From the NCBI GenBank assembly GCA_937974135.1, contig CALJIH010000220.1, positions 1 to 10,242 of the forward strand: DNA of 10,242 nucleotides. The letters are read 5' to 3'. Shown in pieces: positions 5,857-10,242 of this stretch. How positions within the stretch are numbered: position 1 is the stretch's first letter; every line of letters starts with the position of its first letter. The position numbers and the translations under genes are program-made. Below the pieces are notes generated by a model. The model did no database searches. It was not told where the DNA came from and worked only from the letters and a program-made list of their open reading frames with translations. Origin of the DNA: an uncultured Cocleimonas sp. (GTDB lineage: Bacteria > Pseudomonadota > Gammaproteobacteria > Thiotrichales > Thiotrichaceae).

Positions 5857-8031
5857 TTATTGTTGTTTAGCCGCTGCAGAGATGTTCAATTCTTGTAAAT
5901 CAGTCAATATATGCGCAGCTTCATTTAAAAATACATCTACTGGTTTCTTTGTAAAGATATCATCATTCTGTTTTTCTTGAGCATCTCTCATTTCTTTAAT
6001 GGTTTTATAAATAGGTAAACCATTTGCTACTTGTAGTTTATTTTCTAAACTGAGCAATTGTTTATTAAATAATGCACGTTTTGCTTTGCGTTTAGCTAAG
6101 TTCAAAGAGGTTGTTGTCTCATTACCAGCATCAACTAAAAGTTTAACTCTTTCAACGGTTGTTCTGAATTTAGGGTTTTTACTAATTCTGGCAAGAGACT
6201 GTTCTTTTACTCGTTGTAATACCATAGGGCTAAAAGCACGTTCAAAGTCTTTATGTTGTGCAATTGAGATACGTCTCCATGGCAATGCATTCTTATATGC
6301 TCGTTCGCCAAAGTCACCTTCTACTTGAGGTAAGTCCCATGATAAATCTGGAATAACACCTTTGTGTTGTGTGCTCTCACCATTAATTCTAAAGAACTGA
6401 GCACTGGTTATTTTGATTTGTCCTAAGGGCTTATCGAAAGTTTTACGGGTATACGATTCAAGCGGTAAAACCGTTTGTACAGTACCTTTTCCAAAAGTTG
6501 TTTCACCAATAATTATGCCACGTTGATAATCTTGAATGGCTCCAGCAAAGATCTCAGATGCAGATGCACTGCCTTTATCGATTAAAACAGCCATTGGGCC
6601 ATCATAGATGGTTCCAGAGTCTTCGTCTTTGAGGACATCTGTACGACCTGTCGTATCGTTGATTTGCACGACTGGACCCTTATCAATAAATAAGCCTGTT
6701 AATGAAACTACTTCGCTTAGAGAACCTCCACCATTGCCACGTAAGTCAATGATAAGATCATCTATACCTTCTTTGTTCAGTTCGAGTAGTAATTTTTTAA
6801 CATCTCTTGTGGTACCAGCATAATCTTTATCACCACGATTACGTGCTTTAAAGTCTATATAAAAAGAGGGAAGATCAATCACGCCAACTTTTACTTTTCC
6901 GCTAGGTCTATCAAGTTCAATGATACGTTTGCTTGCAGCTTGATGTTCAAGTTTGATTTTATCGCGAACGATTTTAACCGTTTTAGGTGTTCCACTTAAA
7001 CCTGTTGCACTTGGTAAAACAGATAAAACGACAGTACTTCCTTTTTCACCGCGTATAATGTTTACCACATCGCTCAAACGCCATCCTACGATGTCTTTAA
7101 TGGACTCAACGTTCTTTTGGCCTACACCGATAATACTATCACCTGCAGATATTTGACCGGTCAAATCGGCTGGTCCACCGGGTACAACACTTACAATTTT
7201 AGTGTGATCTTCTTCTGTTCTTAAAACAGCTCCAATGCCGCTTAAAGACAAACTCATATTAATATCAAATTGTTCAGAAGAACGCGGTGATAAATAAGAG
7301 GTGTGTGGTTCTACAGCCCCCGCGTAGGCATTAACAATTGTTTGAAATAGTTCATTTGGTTTTATTTGAGAGGTACGTTTGGTCATGTTGACGTAACGCT
7401 TTTTGAGTTTTTTAACAGCTTCTGCGGGTTTAGTGTCTGTTAAAATTTCATTGATATACGCATTAGTTATGCGTTTTTCCCATAATTTATTTAAGCCTGT
7501 CTCACTGACTTCCCAATTAGCATCTTTACGATCCAGCAAATATTGGTCGTCTTTGTCTAAAGAAAACGGTTGCTCAATTCTGGCAACAGCATATTTTGAT
7601 CGTTCACTAATACGTTGTTGATACTTTTTGAAAATATTGACCGCAACTTCAGTATTACCATCATTGATATAGTCATCGAATTTATCACGATGTACGTTAA
7701 AAGAATTGATGTCAGCCTGAGTAAAATAAACTTTGCTAGGATCAAGTTGATCAATATATTGATCAAGTATTTTTCCAGAAAACTCATCATTTAATTCGAA
7801 CTTTTTATAGTGATAGCGTTTGAGCATGCTATTTATAATTTTATATTCGAAAGAATGACGTGGGGTTAATTCAGTGCTGCCTTTTGATTTAGCATTTTCA
7901 GCAGCATTTGCTGATTCAATCAATGTGGTAGATGGAGGTGTGCCTAAACAACCACCAAGAGTGATCAAAGAGCTTAATAACACTGTTTTAAACGATAAAG
8001 AGTGAATCTTTGTGTACATTCTTTTTTTCAT
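5857..8031 (-). CDS. prc: Tail-specific protease Prc (C-terminal processing peptidase, S41), predicted lipoprotein
   Basis: Envelope serine protease that degrades or trims proteins from exposed C-termini; in E. coli Prc works with the lipoprotein NlpI on the peptidoglycan hydrolase MepS. It has 724 residues against 682 in E. coli. Order: a basic start, hydrophobic stretch (14-25) and lipobox LGGC with Cys28; a low-complexity linker to about 55; the helical N-domain (YHYKKFELND near 73-82); a PDZ domain at about 257-350 starting with LSGIGAVLR; the S41 core with GSASASEIFAGA and FGKGTVQ; and a helical C-terminal tail. By spacing against E. coli Ser430/Asp441/Lys455, the catalytic residues are Ser490, Asp501 and Lys515, all present. 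The start at 8031 gives the best signal peptide; Met5 is an alternative, and neither has a good ribosome binding site. The SANAAE segment at 40-45 also resembles a signal-peptidase-I site, so lipidation is predicted, not certain. Confidence 0.95.
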   Translation of the reverse strand: MKKRMYTKIHSLSFKTVLLSSLITLGGCLGTPPSTTLIESANAAENAKSKGSTELTPRHSFEYKIINSMLKRYHYKKFELNDEFSGKILDQYIDQLDPSKVYFTQADINSFNVHRDKFDDYINDGNTEVAVNIFKKYQQRISERSKYAVARIEQPFSLDKDDQYLLDRKDANWEVSETGLNKLWEKRITNAYINEILTDTKPAEAVKKLKKRYVNMTKRTSQIKPNELFQTIVNAYAGAVEPHTSYLSPRSSEQFDINMSLSLSGIGAVLRTEEDHTKIVSVVPGGPADLTGQISAGDSIIGVGQKNVESIKDIVGWRLSDVVNIIRGEKGSTVVLSVLPSATGLSGTPKTVKIVRDKIKLEHQAASKRIIELDRPSGKVKVGVIDLPSFYIDFKARNRGDKDYAGTTRDVKKLLLELNKEGIDDLIIDLRGNGGGSLSEVVSLTGLFIDKGPVVQINDTTGRTDVLKDEDSGTIYDGPMAVLIDKGSASASEIFAGAIQDYQRGIIIGETTFGKGTVQTVLPLESYTRKTFDKPLGQIKITSAQFFRINGESTQHKGVIPDLSWDLPQVEGDFGERAYKNALPWRRISIAQHKDFERAFSPMVLQRVKEQSLARISKNPKFRTTVERVKLLVDAGNETTTSLNLAKRKAKRALFNKQLLSLENKLQVANGLPIYKTIKEMRDAQEKQNDDIFTKKPVDVFLNEAAHILTDLQELNISAAAKQQ

Positions 8032-8071
8032 TCTGCTGATCTTACGTCTATATTGATGAGTTTAAGGTGTT

Positions 8072-8100
8072 TATATCACAATAATAACATATTGCGTCAA
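8072..8100 (-). promoter_or_regulatory. Candidate promoter of prc
   Basis: Read on the - strand, TTGACG (8100-8095) is a near-consensus -35 box. After 17 bases it is followed by GATATA (8077-8072), preceded by TGT as an extended -10. TATAAA (8075-8070) at 19-base spacing is an alternative -10. Transcription would start about 30-35 bases before the prc ATG. Confidence 0.45.
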
Positions 8101-8140
8101 ACTTTGATTATTTTGAAGGTTAAATGAATGTTAATTTTTG

Positions 8141-8168
8141 TTAATACAAATATAAACCTTTATATAAT
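8141..8168 (+). promoter_or_regulatory. Candidate promoter of argC
   Basis: A perfect TATAAT -10 box (8163-8168) is preceded by TTAATA (8141-8146) at 16 bases or TTGTTA (8138-8143) at 19 bases; both -35 boxes match 4 of 6. Transcription would begin near 8175, leaving a leader of about 60-110 bases depending on the true argC start. The region is very AT-rich, so a chance TATAAT is possible. Confidence 0.5.
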
Positions 8169-8286
8169 AATCTTTCTATTAACAGTGAATACGCGCCATA
8201 AACTAAATTAGAGTCAATTTATTCTTTTTTATGGGATGTTTAAAAAAGTAAATTCAGGATATCATATTCCTTTTATCAAAATGTGT

Positions 8287-9327
8287 ATGAAAGTAGTGAA
8301 AAAGATAGGAATTGTAGGTGCAACTGGTTATACCGGTGTTGAATTATTAAGACTTTTAGTTAAACATCCAGACATTGAGATTACTTATGTAACATCCAGA
8401 TCTAATGCGGGAACACGAGTGGACGCAATGTTTCCAAATTTAAGAGGATATATTGATCTTAAATTCAGCGATCCAACGACAGATGCTTTAGCTGAATGTG
8501 ATCTAGTGTTTTTTGCAACGCCAAATGGTATTGCCATGAAACATACCGCTCAATTAATAAAATCAGGTACAAAGGTAGTTGATCTTGCGGCAGACTTCAG
8601 AATTAAAGACGTAAAGGTATGGAGTAAGTGGTACGGCATGGAGCATGCTTGTCCGGAATTACTCACTGAGGCAGTCTATGGTTTACCAGAGATTAATCGA
8701 GAATTCTTGAAATCTGCATCATTAGTAGCGAATCCAGGTTGTTATCCTACCTCCGTTATTCTTGGTTTGTTACCTTTGATAGAAAATAATCTAGTTGAGC
8801 TTGATAACATCATCGCTGATACCAAATCTGGTGTGAGTGGTGCAGGCAAGCAAGCAAATGTAGCTACGTTATTTAGCGAAATGGGTGAAAGTTTTAAAGC
8901 TTATGGTGTAGCTGGTCATCGTCATCAACCTGAAATATCACAAATATTGTCATTAGTTTCTAATCAAGCTGTTGATTTTACTTTTGTACCCCATTTATTG
9001 CCTATTATCAGAGGCATTCATGCAACTATTTATTCAAGAACTGATGCGGATGCGGCTTCAATACAACAACTCTATGAAAAGAAATATGAAAATGAACCCT
9101 TTGTAGACGTATTAGCCCAGGGCTCTCATCCTGAAACACGTAATGTAAAAACCTCGAATATGTGTCAAATAGCTGTTCATAAATCTACTGAAACTTCTAG
9201 AATCGTGGTTTTATCTGTGATTGATAATTTAGTTAAAGGCGCGGCTGGGCAAGCGATTCAAAATATGAATATTATGTTTGGTTTTGAAGAAACATCTGCT
9301 TTAGATAGGCCGGCATTACTCCCATAA
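8287..9327 (+). CDS. argC: N-acetyl-gamma-glutamyl-phosphate reductase
   Basis: NADPH-dependent reduction of N-acetyl-glutamyl-5-phosphate to the semialdehyde, third step of arginine synthesis; cytoplasmic. From the ATG at 8287 the protein has 346 residues, the size of the Pseudomonas-type enzyme. The NADP fold starts with IGIVGATGYTGVELL (GxTGxxG at residues 11-17). The catalytic cysteine is Cys152 in NPGCYPTS, the catalytic histidine His211 in GHRHQPEI, and KSGVSGAG, TFVPHLLPIIRGIHAT and a C-terminal NIMFGFEE segment complete the family pattern. The frame stays open up to an ATG at 8236 (363 residues), and 8281 is also possible. I prefer 8287 because homologues begin only a few residues before the glycine motif; none of the starts has a proper ribosome binding site. 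No other arg gene lies nearby, so it is a scattered arginine gene. The bactofilin gene begins 32 bases downstream. Confidence 0.95.
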   Translation: MKVVKKIGIVGATGYTGVELLRLLVKHPDIEITYVTSRSNAGTRVDAMFPNLRGYIDLKFSDPTTDALAECDLVFFATPNGIAMKHTAQLIKSGTKVVDLAADFRIKDVKVWSKWYGMEHACPELLTEAVYGLPEINREFLKSASLVANPGCYPTSVILGLLPLIENNLVELDNIIADTKSGVSGAGKQANVATLFSEMGESFKAYGVAGHRHQPEISQILSLVSNQAVDFTFVPHLLPIIRGIHATIYSRTDADAASIQQLYEKKYENEPFVDVLAQGSHPETRNVKTSNMCQIAVHKSTETSRIVVLSVIDNLVKGAAGQAIQNMNIMFGFEETSALDRPALLP

Positions 9328-9359
9328 ATAATACTATCTAGTCTTACTGAGATTTTTCT

Positions 9360-9728
9360 ATGTTTGGATCTAAGAAAAAACAAAATGAATTATACCGTGC
9401 AAAAATTAGTACCTTAATCGGCGAAAACTCAACTGTTGATGGAACGGTAAAATTCACGGGTGGATTACATGTGGTTGGAACCATTAATGGCGGTGCAATC
9501 TCCGAAGAAGAGGATTCAGTGTTGATTGTTAGTGAAAATGCATTAGTCACCGGAAAAGTACAAGTAAAACATTTAATTGTAAATGGACAAATTGATGGTG
9601 AGATTTATGTAGATGGTAAGGTTGAATTATTTGATAAAGCCCGCATAAAAGGTGATATACACTATAAAATATTGGAATTACCTGTAGGCGCACAGGTTGA
9701 TGGTAAACTTATTCGCATAGATGAGTAA
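9360..9728 (+). CDS. Bactofilin family polymer-forming protein
   Basis: Small cytoskeletal protein expected to form nucleotide-independent filaments on the inner face of the membrane; bactofilins act in cell shape, peptidoglycan synthesis or polar placement of proteins, and which applies here cannot be told. It has 122 residues. The core (about 18-112) is a series of short glycine-punctuated beta turns (GENSTVDGTVKFTGGLHVVGTINGG, then VTGKVQVKHLIVNGQIDGE and IKGDIHYKILELPVGAQVDGKL read in pieces), typical of the right-handed beta-helix. The N-terminus MFGSKKK resembles the short membrane-binding tail described for bactofilins; there is no transmembrane segment. Only weak GAG-like sequence precedes the ATG. 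It follows argC by 32 bases with no terminator, so co-transcription is likely. Its place between argC and erpA recalls the arrangement in Pseudomonas relatives, which suggests conserved linkage more than a shared function. Confidence 0.9.
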   Translation: MFGSKKKQNELYRAKISTLIGENSTVDGTVKFTGGLHVVGTINGGAISEEEDSVLIVSENALVTGKVQVKHLIVNGQIDGEIYVDGKVELFDKARIKGDIHYKILELPVGAQVDGKLIRIDE

Positions 9729-9773
9729 TAATTAATCCGTTTATCCAAGTAAAACAGACTATAACAATGGTTA

Positions 9774-9797
9774 TATACTCTTAGATGATATTCTAAG
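9774..9797 (+). promoter_or_regulatory. Candidate erpA promoter with inverted repeat at the start site
   Basis: TATACT (9774-9779) is a good -10 box; the -35 at 17 bases (AAAACA, 9751-9756) is weak, which would suit an activator-dependent or weak promoter. Directly downstream, CTTAGA (9780-9785) and TCTAAG (9792-9797) form a perfect 6-bp inverted repeat around six bases, covering the expected start site. It could be an operator or a 5' hairpin. I could not match it to an IscR consensus. Confidence 0.4.
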
Positions 9798-9836
9798 GTA
9801 AACTTGAAGTTAAATTGAATTTAAAGGTGATAGAAG

Positions 9837-10193
9837 ATGTCAGTTGCAACAGCAAGTCCAGCACCCGTATTAAACTTTACGGATTCAGCTGCAAACAAAG
9901 TAAAAGGTCTAATCGAAGAAGAAGAAAATGATAATCTAAAACTTAGAGTATTTGTTTCTGGTGGCGGTTGTTCTGGTTTCCAATACGGTTTTACTTTCGA
10001 TGAAGAAATAAATGATGGTGATACTACCGTTGAAAAGAATGGCGTTAAATTGCTCATAGATCCTATGAGTTTTCAGTATCTAGTGGGTGCAGATATCGAT
10101 TACACAGAAGGTTTAGAAGGCTCACAGTTTGTGATTCGTAATCCCAATGCTAAAACGACTTGTGGTTGTGGTTCATCATTCAGCCCAGAGTAA
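9837..10193 (+). CDS. erpA: Iron-sulfur cluster insertion protein ErpA (A-type carrier)
   Basis: A-type carrier that receives Fe-S clusters from the scaffold machinery and hands them to apo-targets, notably IspH/IspG of isoprenoid synthesis and respiratory enzymes; essential for aerobic growth in E. coli. It has 118 residues (E. coli 114). All three cluster ligands are present: Cys45 in SGGGCSGFQYGF, and Cys109 and Cys111 in TTCGCGSSF. The segments DSAANKVKGLIEEE, LKLRVFVSGGGC, DPMSFQYLVGADIDYTEGLEGS and NPNAKTTCGCG distinguish it as ErpA, not IscA or SufA. The N-terminus is a few residues longer than in E. coli. AAGGTGA six bases before the ATG fixes the start. A 108-base gap with its own promoter candidate precedes it, and a strong terminator follows, so it can be expressed alone or as the end of argC-bactofilin-erpA. 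Confidence 0.97.
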   Translation: MSVATASPAPVLNFTDSAANKVKGLIEEEENDNLKLRVFVSGGGCSGFQYGFTFDEEINDGDTTVEKNGVKLLIDPMSFQYLVGADIDYTEGLEGSQFVIRNPNAKTTCGCGSSFSPE

Positions 10194-10209
10194 AAAATCG
10201 TATAATCAT

Positions 10210-10238
10210 AAAAAAAGCAGCCATTGGCTGCTTTTTTT
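10210..10238. terminator. Strong intrinsic terminator after erpA
   Basis: GCAGCC (10217-10222) pairs with GGCTGC (10226-10231) around a 3-base loop, extended by seven A on the left and seven T on the right, a 13-bp stem in all ending in a T-run. It lies 16 bases after the erpA stop. The A-run on the left makes it usable from the opposite strand as well, so it may also serve a convergent gene beyond the window. Confidence 0.88.
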
Positions 10239-10242
10239 ATGA

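Noticed and set aside
7557..7790. Second minus-strand frame inside prc, rich in Ile/Leu, resembling a small membrane protein
   Set aside because: It is an out-of-frame reading of an AT-rich part of prc, where Ile and Leu codons are expected, and the prc frame is intact and conserved through it.
8097..8107. TCAAA-C-TTTGA small palindrome in the prc promoter
   Set aside because: Eleven bases of symmetry in AT-rich DNA overlapping a -35 box is easily chance, and it does not match the FNR consensus.
8123..8140. ArgR (ARG box) operator upstream of argC
   Set aside because: The left half TGAAT (8125-8129) matches the consensus, but the right half reads ATTTT in place of ATTCA and there is no adjacent second box, so support is too thin to annotate.
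1..10242. Mobile elements, phage remnants, CRISPR arrays, defence or toxin systems
   Set aside because: Every sizeable frame is accounted for by recognised core genes, and I saw no direct-repeat arrays, transposase motifs or terminal inverted repeats. I do not see a new multi-gene system here.

Overview
This is a moderately AT-rich window from the chromosome of a gammaproteobacterium, probably free-living or marine. That assignment rests on protein resemblance read by eye: DsbC with a CGFC active site, an undivided 961-residue GcvP, DgkA and ErpA close to the E. coli proteins, a Prc-type tail-specific protease, and an argC-bactofilin-erpA cluster of the kind known from Pseudomonas relatives. 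Genus cannot be fixed from the sequence. The genes look like vertically inherited core genes. I see no insertion sequence, phage, CRISPR array, toxin module, tRNA or rRNA.

Left part (1-5799, all + strand): the 3' part of dsbC, then a gene-free stretch (610-931) holding a promoter candidate, a tandem two-aptamer glycine riboswitch and an intrinsic terminator. The glycine cleavage genes gcvT, gcvH and gcvP follow, and dgkA (diacylglycerol kinase) starts 23 bases after gcvP. The riboswitch senses the substrate of the enzymes it controls: GcvP decarboxylates glycine onto the lipoyl arm of GcvH, and GcvT releases ammonia and passes the C1 unit to tetrahydrofolate. The L protein is not in the window.

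Middle (5800-8235): a short hairpin separates dgkA from prc, which converge. prc (- strand) encodes a PDZ/S41 protease with an apparent lipoprotein signal. A 204-base or slightly longer region with divergent promoter candidates separates prc from argC.

Right part (8236-10242, + strand): argC (arginine biosynthesis), a small bactofilin gene 32 bases downstream, then erpA (Fe-S cluster carrier) with its own promoter candidate, closed by a strong terminator at the window edge.

The hunt found no undescribed system. The points most worth a second look are the architecture of the riboswitch (a leader-linker helix extending P1, and a terminator that abuts aptamer 2 without overlapping it), the predicted lipidation of Prc, and the possible inclusion of dgkA in the glycine-controlled transcript.
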